Source: Lysobacter sp. K5869 (GTDB lineage Bacteria; Pseudomonadota; Gammaproteobacteria; Xanthomonadales; Xanthomonadaceae). Taken from it: DNA of 64,000 nucleotides. The stretch is taken from the NCBI RefSeq assembly GCF_018847975.1, contig NZ_CP072597.1, positions 1,713,001-1,777,000 of the forward strand. Reading direction: 5' to 3'. Made by a program: the position numbers and the translations under genes. How positions within the stretch are numbered: the first letter of the stretch is position 1; the number at the start of each line of letters is the position of its first letter. Shown here in pieces: positions 50,961-60,343 of this stretch. Under the pieces are notes generated by a model. That model searched no databases and was not told the origin of the DNA. It worked only from the letters and a program-made list of their open reading frames with translations.

Positions 50961-51722
50961 TTACTCCGCCGCCGGCTCCGGCAATCCCCACTGCTTCCAC
51001 ACCGCCTCGTACTGCGCCCGCGGCAACAACGCGAACAACGGCCGCGCCTGCGGCCGCAGCCATGCCAGCAGCTCAGCCATCGCCGCGTCGTCCATCGCCG
51101 TGCAGCCCGCGGTCGGCTCGCCGGGCGCGCGCCGCAGGTGGGCGAAGATGCAGCTGCCGGCGCCGGGAATATGCGCGGGGTTGTGCGCGATCACGAAGCC
51201 GAGGCGATAGCGCGGATCGCCATTGGCGTGCAGGTCGCGGCGCATCGGCTCGGTCGAGCCCTCGATCGCGTCGGCGCCGACCTTGCGCGCATCGACGATC
51301 TGGTCGTACAGCGGCGAATCGGGCACGTCGATGCAGTAATGGCTCGCGCTCATCGGCGCGTACGGCAGCGCGGTCTGCGCGGTCTCGCCGTAGCCGAACG
51401 CGGTGCCGATGGCGAACAGGCCGGCCGGCGCGCGGCCGTCGCCTTCGCGTTTGACCGGGCCGCCGTCGCCGGGCGCGGCGCGCAGGCCGCGGCCCCAGGC
51501 GGCGCCGTTGCGGCCGATGCTGACCTCCACCGGCGCGCCCACCGCTAGCCACCCGCCGCCTTCGAACAGATAGCGTTGCAAGCGGCCCTGGCTGGCGTTC
51601 CAGTCGGCGGTGGTGACCAGCACCAACTGCGGCTGGACGGCGCCGGCGCCGGCGCGGTCGGCGCGGGTGGCGCAGGCGGTGAGGGTCATGGCGGCGGCGA
51701 GGGCGAAGACGTAGCGGAGCAT
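50961..51722 (-). CDS. L,D-transpeptidase-like (YkuD-type) lipoprotein
   Basis: This 253-residue protein has a lipoprotein signal (MLRYVFALAAAMTLTAC; Cys ~17). The C-terminal part has LGFVIAHNPAHIPGAGSCIF followed by HLRRAPGEPTAGCTAM, which resembles the YkuD catalytic region (His…Ser/Gly-x-x-Gly-Cys). YkuD enzymes link or trim peptidoglycan stem peptides; this divergent subgroup is often annotated as 'L,D-transpeptidase family'. The lipobox sets the start at 51722. It could be involved in the nearby murein module, but it is separated from it by a REP element. Confidence 0.85.
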   Translation of the reverse strand: MLRYVFALAAAMTLTACATRADRAGAGAVQPQLVLVTTADWNASQGRLQRYLFEGGGWLAVGAPVEVSIGRNGAAWGRGLRAAPGDGGPVKREGDGRAPAGLFAIGTAFGYGETAQTALPYAPMSASHYCIDVPDSPLYDQIVDARKVGADAIEGSTEPMRRDLHANGDPRYRLGFVIAHNPAHIPGAGSCIFAHLRRAPGEPTAGCTAMDDAAMAELLAWLRPQARPLFALLPRAQYEAVWKQWGLPEPAAE

Positions 51723-51785
51723 GGCGGGTTCGGTCCTGGAACGTGGGGCGCGGGTCGGGCGAAGCGCGGCGCGGTCGCGTTTCTC

Positions 51786-51888
51786 CCTGTAGGAGCGGCG
51801 CGAGCCGCGACCGCGGCAACGCAACTACGTCGCAAGCTTCGTCGTGAGCGAGGCGGCGTTGTCGCGGCTCGCGCCGCTCCTACAGGCA
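51786..51888. repeat. Paired palindromic REP-like element
   Basis: Left arm 51786-51816 and right arm 51861-51887 are inverted copies of the same REP family as 4288-4378 (TGTAGGAGCGGCGCGAGCCG and its complement), separated by ~44 bp. The RpiR gene ends 23 bp beyond. Confidence 0.85.
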
Positions 51889-51910
51889 GGTCGCGACGCA
51901 TCGCGGCGGC

Positions 51911-52759
51911 TCAGATGTCGAGCATGTCCTGGACCCGCTCGGCATGGCTGTCGAGCTGGCGCAGGCGGTCCTGCCCGCGCTCGCACAGCAGCACGAAGAT
52001 CAGGTCCAGCAAATGCTGCAGCGCGCTGTGGTACAGCAGCGGCTCCACGTGCGCGCGCTCGTCGTGCGCCGACACCAGCAGCGCGTGGTCGGCGTGGGCG
52101 CGCAGCGGGTTGGGGGTGTGGCGGGTCGCCGAGATCACCGTGCCGCCGCTTTCGCCGAAGGTGCGGGCGAGATGGCACAGCGAGGTCAGCTTGCCTTGCT
52201 CGGACAGCACCAGCAGCACGTCGTCGGCGCCGGCGCCGGCGGTGCTGGCGGCCATCAGCACCGGGTCGAAATGATGGACGCTGAGGATGCCGATCATCGC
52301 CAGCTTCATCGACAGCGCGCGCGCGGCGATGCCGTCTTCGCCCAGGCCGATCACGTAGACGCGGCGCGCGTGCTGGATCAGTTCGGCGATGGCCTCGATG
52401 CGCTCGGGCGGATTGATCAGCCGGGTTTCTTCCTCGGCGCGGGCCTTGCCGTGCCACAGGCGCTCGGCCAGGGCCAGATTCGGATCGGCGCGCTCGGCTT
52501 CCGCGTCGCCGCCGTCGTCGTGGCGGTCGCCGCGCGCGACCGCTTCGCCGATGGAGTACTTCAGGTCCGGATAGCCCTTGAAGCCGAGCTTCTGGCTGAA
52601 CTTGACCACGCTGGATTGGCTGATCCCCAGCGCGTTGGCCAACTGCTGCGAGGAGTAGTCGCGCAGCAGGTGCGCGTTCTCCAGCAGGTAGTCGGCGATG
52701 CGGCGTTCGATCGCCGACATCTGGTCGCGTTCGGAGCGGATCTTGAGCAGGGGCGACAT
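51911..52759 (-). CDS. RpiR/MurR-family transcriptional regulator (HTH + SIS)
   Basis: This 282-residue protein has an N-terminal HTH_6 domain (residues ~1-80; SSQQLANALGISQSSVVKFS) and a C-terminal SIS sugar-phosphate-binding domain (residues ~120-260; RRVYVIGLGEDGIAARALSM, DDVLLVLSEQGKLTSLCHLA). E. coli MurR of this family controls N-acetylmuramate 6-phosphate catabolism. It is 68 bp downstream of a dipeptide epimerase gene in the same orientation, so it probably senses a cell-wall-derived sugar phosphate and controls the module. ATG 52759 is the start. Confidence 0.93.
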   Translation of the reverse strand: MSPLLKIRSERDQMSAIERRIADYLLENAHLLRDYSSQQLANALGISQSSVVKFSQKLGFKGYPDLKYSIGEAVARGDRHDDGGDAEAERADPNLALAERLWHGKARAEEETRLINPPERIEAIAELIQHARRVYVIGLGEDGIAARALSMKLAMIGILSVHHFDPVLMAASTAGAGADDVLLVLSEQGKLTSLCHLARTFGESGGTVISATRHTPNPLRAHADHALLVSAHDERAHVEPLLYHSALQHLLDLIFVLLCERGQDRLRQLDSHAERVQDMLDI

Positions 52760-52827
52760 CGGCAGGGGTTCCGGTCCCGGGCGCGGCGGAAGGCTACAGC
52801 GTAGCCGGCTTCGCGCCGGTGCGCAGG

Positions 52828-53928
52828 TCAGGCGGCGGCCAGCGACTCCAGGCCGCGGATTTCGCGGATGCCCAGGCCCGGCGCGTCGGTGACGGTGATC
52901 TCCGATTCGTTGAAGATCACCCCGCCGTCGACCGGGTTGAACGCGCACAGCGAGGGGCCGTCGAGATCGACCTTGGTGATGACGTTGGACTTGGCCACGG
53001 CCAGATGCACCGCCGCGGCGACCGAGATCGAAGTCTCGATCATGCAGCCGATCATGCACTCCACGCCGTACATCGCGGCGATGTCGGCGATCTGGATCGC
53101 CTTGGACAAGCCGCCGGTCTTCATCAGCTTGATGTTGATGATGTCGGCCGCGCGCATGCGGATCAGGTCGATCACCTCGACCGGGCCGAACACGCTTTCG
53201 TCGGCCATGATCGGGGTGTGGACGCGGTCGGTGACGTACTTGAGGCCTTCCAGGTCCTGCGCCTTGACCGGTTGTTCGACCAGTTCCAGGCGCACGCCGG
53301 CGTCTTCCAGCGTTTGCAGCGCGTACACCGCCTGCTTGGCGGTCCAGCCCTGGTTGGCGTCCAGGCGCAGCAGCGCGCGGCCTTCGACCGCGGCGTAGAT
53401 CGCCTTGACCCGCTCGATGTCCACGCCGATGTCCTTGCCGACCTTGATCTTCAGCGACTCGAAGCCGCGGCCCACCGCGGCGATGGAGTCGGCGACCATC
53501 TTGTCGATGTAGTCGACCGAGATGGTGAGGTCGGTGGTGATGACCGGGTCGCCGCCGCCGAGCATCTTGTACAGCGGCGCGCCGTAGAGTTGGCCGAACA
53601 GGTCGTAGACGGCGATTTCCACCGCCGCCTTGGCGCTGGAATTCTTCTCGATCGCGCCCTGGATCAGGCCGGTGATGCGGTTGAGGTTGGCGATCTCCTG
53701 GCCGATCAGGCGCGGGGAGATGAACTTACGGATCGCCTCGACGATGGAGCCGTGGGTGTCGCCGGTGATCGGCGCGGTGGCCGGCGCTTCGCCGTAGCCG
53801 ACGTGGCCGGTGTCGGTGTGGATGGTGACGACGATGTCCTCGACCGTGTCGACCGTGCGCAGCGCGGTCTTGAACGGAGTTTTCAGCGGAACCCGCAGCA
53901 TGCCGAATCGGATGTCGGTGATCTTCAT
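52828..53928 (-). CDS. Dipeptide epimerase (L-Ala-D/L-Glu epimerase type)
   Basis: This 366-residue enolase-superfamily enzyme probably epimerises L-Ala-D-Glu from murein to L-Ala-L-Glu. The catalytic KxK lies in FESLKIKVGKDIG; metal ligands are in LLRLDANQGWT, LVEQPVKAQDLEGL and IMADESVFGP; the second Lys is in IINIKLMKTGG. The C-terminal MIGCMIETSISVAAA is the family signature for substrate binding. It is flanked by an RpiR regulator and an NlpC/P60 peptidase that could release the dipeptide. Confidence 0.93.
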   Translation of the reverse strand: MKITDIRFGMLRVPLKTPFKTALRTVDTVEDIVVTIHTDTGHVGYGEAPATAPITGDTHGSIVEAIRKFISPRLIGQEIANLNRITGLIQGAIEKNSSAKAAVEIAVYDLFGQLYGAPLYKMLGGGDPVITTDLTISVDYIDKMVADSIAAVGRGFESLKIKVGKDIGVDIERVKAIYAAVEGRALLRLDANQGWTAKQAVYALQTLEDAGVRLELVEQPVKAQDLEGLKYVTDRVHTPIMADESVFGPVEVIDLIRMRAADIINIKLMKTGGLSKAIQIADIAAMYGVECMIGCMIETSISVAAAVHLAVAKSNVITKVDLDGPSLCAFNPVDGGVIFNESEITVTDAPGLGIREIRGLESLAAA

Positions 53929-54033
53929 GTGTCGATGATGTCGTCTGGTGCGTGGTGTTCGGGTGAGGCGCGGGTCGCGCCGACGGGAGGGGATGGATGC
54001 CGTTCTACCGGAACCGGCGACATCGCGCCCGCC

Positions 54034-55482
54034 TCATGGACGGATACGTTGAATGCTGGTGATCCGGTCCACGGTCGGCTGTTCCTTATTGAACAGCAGC
54101 GGCACCAGCGGGGTCACCGAGACGCCGTTGAGGTGGACCCGGGTCAGGTCGCCGGTGCGGTCGCGGAAGGTGATGCCGGTGGTGTCGTGGATCACGTACG
54201 GCCAGCCGCCTTCGTGCCCGACCACCATCATCACGTGGCCGGGGATGTAGATCAGGTCGCCGACTTCCAGGGTCTTGACGATCTTCAGCCGTTCTTCGTG
54301 GCTGAGCTTCTCGTCGAGGTCGATGCGGTTGTAGGCCGGGCTCACCGCCTGATCGCGGGTATTGCGCGGCAACTGCACGCCGAAGCTGCGGTAGATCTCC
54401 GAGACGAAGCCGCTGCAATCGCGGGTGTTGTAGGAGTGGCCCCAGCCGTAGCGTTCGCCGAAGAACTTGAAGCCCTGGCGGACCAGATTGGCCTGGGTCA
54501 GCGGCAGGTAATCGCCGGCCGTGTCGGCGGTGCGCGGCAGCAGCGCCGGCGAGAACTTCAGCCGGCCGTCGGCGTCGCGATACGGAAGCTCGATCACGTG
54601 CGAGGAATAGTAGTGCTGGCCGTTGACGGGCTGGTCCGCCGGCCAGTCGGCCAGCAGCGGCACGCGCACGCCCATCTCCAGTTGCACGTCCGACACGCCG
54701 GCTTGCTCGGGCGTGTGCACGCTGCGCGCGCTGGCGCCGGTTACCACGAGGTACGGCGTCTTGCGGGTGTAGGCGAACACCGGCGCCTTGTCGCCGAGCG
54801 CGATGCGGTCCTTCTCGACCCAGGCCGCGTACAGCGGGCTGACCACGAACCAGTACGTCCCGTCGCGGCTTTCGTGCGCCACCGTCACCGGCGTGCCGGG
54901 GAACAGCGCGCTTTCCTGGAAGCGGTCGATGTCGATGTCGCCGCGCGCGTTGAACACGCGCAGGCGGGTCGGATAGGTGCGCAGGTCGGCGCGGCGCACC
55001 ACCATGCCGTAGCGGGTGGATTGCTGCGCGGGAATCTTGTCGAGCGCGAGATCGGCTTGTAGGCCTTGCAGCACGGAAGCCGGCACGTCGTCGCCATGTT
55101 CGTCGAACAAAGGCTCGTCGCGCGGTTGCGAGATCGCTTCGATCCAGCCGCGCACGCGTTCGCGCGTCAGCGTCGCCGGCAGGTGTTCGATGTCGTGCAC
55201 GGACGGGTCGAGCTCGGCCAGTCGCGCGTTCTGCTTGGCGATCGCGCGCGCGTCGAGGATCACCGCATCGGGTTTGGACTGCTGGCGGATCCAGTAGTCG
55301 GCGTTCAATTGCCCCTCCTCGATGCCGATCACTCCGGTCGCGGGAATGCCGCGTTCGCGGGCGTGGCCCGGCGCGGCGAACAGACTCAGCGAGAGCAGCC
55401 CGGGGAGCAACAACGATGCTGCGATGCAGCGCGCGAGTGCGCGGCGGCGGGTGGGACGGCGGCGGCTCGAGGCGGTACCCAT
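54034..55482 (-). CDS. Exported NlpC/P60 peptidase with SH3-like domains (YkfC type)
   Basis: This ~482-residue protein has an Arg-rich N-terminus and a Sec signal (about residues 10-40). SH3-like repeats occupy the middle. The NlpC/P60 domain has the catalytic Cys in YNTRDCSGFVSEIYRSFG and the His region in YIPGHVMMVVGHEGGWPYV. YkfC-type enzymes split gamma-D-Glu-diamino-acid bonds in stem peptides and release L-Ala-D-Glu, the substrate of the adjacent epimerase. Start ATG 55482 follows the divergent promoter region; the upstream frame is unlikely coding. Confidence 0.9.
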   Translation of the reverse strand: MGTASSRRRPTRRRALARCIAASLLLPGLLSLSLFAAPGHARERGIPATGVIGIEEGQLNADYWIRQQSKPDAVILDARAIAKQNARLAELDPSVHDIEHLPATLTRERVRGWIEAISQPRDEPLFDEHGDDVPASVLQGLQADLALDKIPAQQSTRYGMVVRRADLRTYPTRLRVFNARGDIDIDRFQESALFPGTPVTVAHESRDGTYWFVVSPLYAAWVEKDRIALGDKAPVFAYTRKTPYLVVTGASARSVHTPEQAGVSDVQLEMGVRVPLLADWPADQPVNGQHYYSSHVIELPYRDADGRLKFSPALLPRTADTAGDYLPLTQANLVRQGFKFFGERYGWGHSYNTRDCSGFVSEIYRSFGVQLPRNTRDQAVSPAYNRIDLDEKLSHEERLKIVKTLEVGDLIYIPGHVMMVVGHEGGWPYVIHDTTGITFRDRTGDLTRVHLNGVSVTPLVPLLFNKEQPTVDRITSIQRIRP

Positions 55483-55629
55483 CGCGTCATGCTCCGGCGG
55501 GCGCGCGTCGCGGCGCGCCCTCACAGGCCCGATGCCGGACGTCCGGCACCGACCCGGACGCGCCACGGCGCCTCCGGGGTCGTCCGGAGAATACATGCTT
55601 CCTAACGAAAATAGATACGGAATAATTTA

Positions 55630-55658
55630 TTGACCACCTGACATCCACATGTTACACA
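55630..55658 (+). promoter_or_regulatory. Sigma-70-type promoter for the transglutaminase/TonB unit
   Basis: TTGACC (55630-55635) and TACACA (55653-55658) are separated by 17 bp in an AT-rich intergenic stretch between divergent genes. A transcript from here would start near 55665, which favours the downstream ATG 55695 over ATG 55662 for the next gene. Confidence 0.55.
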
Positions 55659-55694
55659 GCCATGAACCGATGGCCCCGCGTGGGTGACACAGGT

Positions 55695-57251
55695 ATGGAT
55701 CCCGTGACTGACCTGCTGTTTATCGCTCCCCGCGCGAGGGCCATCGTCTCTCCCGCCGGGCGCTGGCGCACGCGTGCGTTGGCGCTGGGCATGATCTTCG
55801 CGTTGCCGGCCTTGGTGCTGGGCTTGCGCGTGTCGGTCGGGCCCGCGCAGGCGCAGGCGCTCGCCGCCGACCAAGCCGCCGCGCGCGAACTCGATGCCAT
55901 CGTCGCGTCCATCGATGCCGGCCGTTTCAGCGAAGCGCGCGCGCAGATCGATGCGGCGCTGCGGCAACCCGGCCTCGACGAGCGCGAACGCGGCGCCCTG
56001 GAATTCCAGCGCGAACGCATGCGCCGCATCCGTCTGGACTTCAGCCTCGACCGCGCCCAGGCCGAACAGAAGCTGCGCGCGCAGATTCCCGATCTCCGGC
56101 CGGAAGAGTTCGACGCCTGGGATCGCCAGGGCTTGTTCGAGTCGATGACCATCGACGGTGACAAACGCTATTTCCAGCGCGCGCCGTCGAACCTGTTCCG
56201 GCTCAGCCCGCAAGCGCTGGCGCGCCGCCGCGCGGACGCCAAGCCGCTGAGCGTGGGGCCGATGGAGACGCTCAACGATCATCAGCGCGAAGTGCGCGAC
56301 GCCGCGCTGGAACGCGGCTACGGCGCGCCGCGGCGCGTGCGCATCGTTCAATCGCTGACGGTGAAGGCCGATGCGGTGCCGGCCGGCAAGACCTTGCGCG
56401 TGTGGTTGCCGTATCCGCGCGAACTGCCGCATCAGCAAGAAGACATCCGCTTTGTCGCCAGCACGCCGGCGGCGCACAAGATCGCGCCGGCCTCGACCTT
56501 GCAGCGCACGGTGTACTTCGAGCAGCCCGCGCAAGCCGGCAAGCCGACCCGATTCGAGATCAGCTACGAGCTGACCGTGTTCGGTCAGTACCGCCGCATC
56601 GATCCGGACAAGGTCGTGCCCGCGCCGGAGAGCGCGGAAACCCGCCCCTACCTGGGCGAGCGCGCGCCGCACATCGTCTACACGCCCGCGCTGCGCGAGT
56701 TCTCGCGCAAGGTCGTGGGCGAGGAAACGAACCCGTACAAGATCGCCCAGAAGCTCTACGCCGCCGTCGACGAAATTCCTTGGGCCGGCGCGCGCGAGTA
56801 TTCGACGATCTCCAACATCTCCGACTACGCCCTGCACGCCGGCCACGCCGACTGCGGCCAGCAGACCTTGCTGCTGATGACGCTGCTGCGCCTCAACGGC
56901 ATTCCGGCGCGCTGGCAATCGGGTTGGGTGTACGGCGACAACGGCTACACCAACATGCACGACTGGGCCTGGATGTATCTGGCTCCTTACGGCTGGCTGC
57001 CGGTGGACGTCACCACCGGCCGCTTCGATTCGCCCGATCCGCAACTGGCCGGCTTCTACCTCGGCGGCCTGGACGCGTACCGGGTGGCTTACAACGACGA
57101 CTACGGCCGCGCGTTCGCGCCGGCCAAGCGGTTCGATCGTTCCGAGACCGTGGATTCGCAACGCGGCGAGGTCGAGTGGGAAGGGGGAAATCTTTACTTC
57201 GACCAGTGGGACTACGACTACAACGCGCGGGTGCTGCCGACGAAGGACTGA
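55695..57251 (+). CDS. Exported transglutaminase-like (TGc domain) protein
   Basis: This 518-residue protein has a signal anchor (RALALGMIFALPALVLGLRV, ending AQAQA). The N-terminal ~200 residues are helical. The C-terminal transglutaminase-like domain has the Cys in AGHADCGQQTLLLMT, His in TNMHDWAWMYLAPYG and Asp in LPVDVTTGRFDSPD, giving the papain-like triad. Such domains are often peptidases or amidases rather than cross-linkers in bacteria. I chose 55695 because a promoter -10 ends at 55658. It is 45 bp upstream of the TonB receptor and likely shares its transcript. Confidence 0.88.
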   Translation: MDPVTDLLFIAPRARAIVSPAGRWRTRALALGMIFALPALVLGLRVSVGPAQAQALAADQAAARELDAIVASIDAGRFSEARAQIDAALRQPGLDERERGALEFQRERMRRIRLDFSLDRAQAEQKLRAQIPDLRPEEFDAWDRQGLFESMTIDGDKRYFQRAPSNLFRLSPQALARRRADAKPLSVGPMETLNDHQREVRDAALERGYGAPRRVRIVQSLTVKADAVPAGKTLRVWLPYPRELPHQQEDIRFVASTPAAHKIAPASTLQRTVYFEQPAQAGKPTRFEISYELTVFGQYRRIDPDKVVPAPESAETRPYLGERAPHIVYTPALREFSRKVVGEETNPYKIAQKLYAAVDEIPWAGAREYSTISNISDYALHAGHADCGQQTLLLMTLLRLNGIPARWQSGWVYGDNGYTNMHDWAWMYLAPYGWLPVDVTTGRFDSPDPQLAGFYLGGLDAYRVAYNDDYGRAFAPAKRFDRSETVDSQRGEVEWEGGNLYFDQWDYDYNARVLPTKD

Positions 57252-57296
57252 CCCGGCGCAGCACCGCCCATACCTTTTAGGGGAGGAAGTGCGGCA

Positions 57297-60266
57297 ATGA
57301 AAGGCAAGAGCTTTCGCAAGTCCGGTTTGTGCGTGGCGATGGGGATCTGCCTCGCATCGATGGCCCTGCCGGTATGGGCGGCCAACACCGACGGTTCGCT
57401 GTCCGGCCGCGTCGCCGCCGGATCCGAGGTCACCGTGCGCAGCGCGGACACCGGCTTCACCCGCACGGTCAAGGCCGACGCGCAGGGCAATTACCGCTTC
57501 CCGTTCCTGCCGATCGGCACTTACCAGTTGCAGGCGAGCAAGGACGGGCAAGCCGTCGGCGCGCCGATCCAGGTGGTGGTGAGCTTGGGCAACGAAGCCA
57601 ACGTCAACCTCGGCGGCGCCACCGATCTGGCCGCGGTGCAAGTGATCGGCTCGCGCGTGATCACCCCGGTGGACGTGCGCTCGACCGAGTCGGCCACCAA
57701 CATCACCAAAGCCGAACTCGAACGCGTGCCGATCGCGCGCGACGCGCAATCGGTGGCGCTGCTGGCGCCGGGCGTGATCCAGGGCCAGTACGGCGGCGCT
57801 TCGTTCGGCGGTTCGTCGGTGTCGGAGAACGCGGTCTACATCAACGGCCTCAACGTCACCGACTTCTACAAGCGGGTCGGCTTCTCCTCGGTGCCCTTCG
57901 GCTTCTTCAAGGAATTCCAGGTCAAGACCGGCGGCTACTCGGTCGAGTTCGGCCGCACCACCGGCGGCGTCATCAACGCGGTGACTCAGTCGGGCACCAA
58001 CGAGTTCAAGTACGGCGCCGAACTGGTGTGGGAGCCCAAGTCGCTGCAGTCCGGCGGCGACAACCATTACGACCGCAACGGCGACCCGTTCCGCATCGCC
58101 AGCCGCGACAAGCGCGACCGCACCAACCTCAACGTGCACGCGTCCGGCCCGATCGTGAAGGACAAGCTGTTCTTCTACGCGATGTACGAGTTCCGCGACT
58201 ACCGCCCGGAAAGCACCAACGACTCGGGCAGCACCTTCTTCAAGGGCAAGGCCGACAAGGGCTTCTGGGGCACCAAGCTGGACTGGCAGATCAACGACCG
58301 CCACCTGCTGGAATTCCTGGCCTTCTCCGACAAGAACGAAACCACCACCGACAACTATCAATACGACTTCGCCCGCGGCAGCCGCGGCGTGCGCAGCAAC
58401 ACCCAGTACAGCGAGGTCGGCGGCACCAACTGGGCGCTGACCTACACCGGCTACCTCACCGAGAACTTCTCGATGAAGGCGCTGTACGGCGAGAACAAGC
58501 GCGACCGCATCGCCAGCAGCCTCAACGATCAGGATTGCGACGCGGTGCAGGACCGCCGCGTGGCCGGCAACCCGCAGATCGGTTGCGTGTCCTCGGCGCT
58601 GATCGAGAACGGCGCCGACAAGCGCGAAGCGGCGCGTCTGGACTTCGAGTGGCAGCTCGGCGATCACCTGCTGCGCTTCGGCGTGGACCGCGAGGTCAAC
58701 ACCTCCGACAACGAGAGCTTCTATCCCGGCCCGGCGCGCAAGTTCTACCAGATCTATCCGACCGTGCCCGGCACCACGCTGGAGAACGGCGGCGTGGTCC
58801 CGGCCGGCGTCAACGCCTACGTGCGCGCGCGCCAGCAGGAAGTCACCGGCACCTTCGAGACGATCAACTCGGCGTACTACATCGAGGACAACTGGCAGAT
58901 CACCCCGGACCTGGTGCTCAACGGCGGCGTGCGCGTGGAGGCGTTCAACAACAAGAACGGCGCCGGCAGCACCTACATCAAGATCGACGACATGGTCGCG
59001 CCGCGCCTGGGCTTCTCCTGGGACTTCCGCGGCGACGGGCGCTCGAAGGTGTTCGGCAACATCGGCCGCTACTTCCTGCCGATCGTCAACCAGATCAACG
59101 TCAAGCAGGCCGGCGCGTTCCTGGACGAACGCACCTTCTACGCTTTGCAGGGCTTGGAGGCGTTCCAGCGCAACGGCGCCACCTATTACCGCCCGATCCT
59201 CGGCGCGCAGATCGGCCCGGTCGACAACAGCCAGGGCGACGGCACCGTGCAGGACCAGCGCAGCAAGGTCGACGGCGACATCGATCCGGTCTACCAGGAC
59301 GAGGTGATCCTGGGCTATCAGGCGATGTTCGGCGAGGCGTGGTCGTGGGGCGTGCGCGGCATTTACCGCCGCCTGCACAACGCCATCGACGACATGGAGA
59401 TCACCTCCAACGGCATCCTGTGCAACGGCGAGCCCGGCGGCATCGGCTACGTGATGGGCAACCCCGGCAAGAACGTCAAGCTCTACACCGATACCAACTG
59501 CGACGGGGTCAAGGACGGCTACGTCGACATCGACACCTCGCGCGCCGGCTGGGCCTTGTACGACGCCCAGGGCAATTACGTCGGCGAGCGCGGCTGGGTC
59601 AAGCCCAAGCGCACCTACCGCGCGCTGGAGTTCATGCTCGACCGCGCCTGGGACGACAAGTGGGCGTTCAACGCTTCGTACACGTGGTCCAAGAGCGAGG
59701 GCAACGCCGAGGGGCCGTCGAACTCGGACTTCGGCTTCGACAACACCGGCCGCACCGAGTCCTTCGACGATCCCTTCGTCAACCTCAACGGCGACGGCCC
59801 GCTGCCGAACGACCGCCGCCACCAGATCAAGCTGCGCGGCGCCTACGCGATCAACGACAACTGGACCGTGGGCGCGACCTTGAACGCGCAGTCCGGCCGG
59901 CCGATCAACGCCTTCGGCCTGGGCAATCCGTTCGACCCGACCGTCTACCACAGCTTCTACGTCTGCGTGGCCAACTGCACTGCGAAGGACTTCGCTCAGC
60001 GCACCTACGAGCTGCGCAAGCGCGGCTCGGGCGGGCGCACGCCGTGGACCTTCGATCTGGGCGCGAGCCTCACGTATCAGCGTTCGTTCGGCGGCGCCGA
60101 TCTGCGGGTCAAGCTCGCGGTCTACAACCTGTTCAACCAGCAGCGCGCGCTGGAAGTGGACGACTCGTACGAAACCGGCGTCGGCGTGGTCAACGAGTTC
60201 TATCGCCTCGGCACCGGCTACCAGACGCCGCGCTATGCGCAGCTGACCGTGTCGGTGGATTTCTGA
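57297..60266 (+). CDS. TonB-dependent receptor (Oar-like)
   Basis: This 989-residue outer-membrane receptor has a Sec signal (residues 1-29, ending LPVWAAN), a carboxypeptidase-regulatory-like beta-sandwich (~30-105; VKADAQGNYRFPFLPIGTYQ), a plug (~110-240; SVSENAVYINGLNVTDFYKR) and a 22-strand barrel ending in an aromatic residue (QLTVSVDF). GGAGG upstream supports the start. Oar-type receptors often import peptides or large substrates; its place between peptidoglycan enzymes suggests uptake of murein peptides (inference). A terminator follows. Confidence 0.94.
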   Translation: MKGKSFRKSGLCVAMGICLASMALPVWAANTDGSLSGRVAAGSEVTVRSADTGFTRTVKADAQGNYRFPFLPIGTYQLQASKDGQAVGAPIQVVVSLGNEANVNLGGATDLAAVQVIGSRVITPVDVRSTESATNITKAELERVPIARDAQSVALLAPGVIQGQYGGASFGGSSVSENAVYINGLNVTDFYKRVGFSSVPFGFFKEFQVKTGGYSVEFGRTTGGVINAVTQSGTNEFKYGAELVWEPKSLQSGGDNHYDRNGDPFRIASRDKRDRTNLNVHASGPIVKDKLFFYAMYEFRDYRPESTNDSGSTFFKGKADKGFWGTKLDWQINDRHLLEFLAFSDKNETTTDNYQYDFARGSRGVRSNTQYSEVGGTNWALTYTGYLTENFSMKALYGENKRDRIASSLNDQDCDAVQDRRVAGNPQIGCVSSALIENGADKREAARLDFEWQLGDHLLRFGVDREVNTSDNESFYPGPARKFYQIYPTVPGTTLENGGVVPAGVNAYVRARQQEVTGTFETINSAYYIEDNWQITPDLVLNGGVRVEAFNNKNGAGSTYIKIDDMVAPRLGFSWDFRGDGRSKVFGNIGRYFLPIVNQINVKQAGAFLDERTFYALQGLEAFQRNGATYYRPILGAQIGPVDNSQGDGTVQDQRSKVDGDIDPVYQDEVILGYQAMFGEAWSWGVRGIYRRLHNAIDDMEITSNGILCNGEPGGIGYVMGNPGKNVKLYTDTNCDGVKDGYVDIDTSRAGWALYDAQGNYVGERGWVKPKRTYRALEFMLDRAWDDKWAFNASYTWSKSEGNAEGPSNSDFGFDNTGRTESFDDPFVNLNGDGPLPNDRRHQIKLRGAYAINDNWTVGATLNAQSGRPINAFGLGNPFDPTVYHSFYVCVANCTAKDFAQRTYELRKRGSGGRTPWTFDLGASLTYQRSFGGADLRVKLAVYNLFNQQRALEVDDSYETGVGVVNEFYRLGTGYQTPRYAQLTVSVDF

Positions 60267-60291
60267 AGCACGCTCCGGTCTGTTCCCCCTT

Positions 60292-60328
60292 GGCGGCCCC
60301 CGCGAGACGACGGGGCCGCCTTTCTTCT
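60292..60328 (+). terminator. Rho-independent terminator after the TonB receptor
   Basis: A 9-bp GC stem (GGCGGCCCC at 60292-60300 with GGGGCCGCC at 60312-60320) is followed by TTTCTTCT. It lies 25 bp after the receptor stop. The next gene starts 15 bp later, so it could also act as an attenuator. Confidence 0.75.
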
Positions 60329-60343
60329 ACCTCGACAGGGCCC

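Noticed and set aside
55602..59951. Minus-strand open frame of 1449 codons
   Set aside because: It lies opposite the transglutaminase-like and TonB-receptor genes. High GC makes long antisense frames common; the composition is Val/Ala/Arg-rich with no domain.
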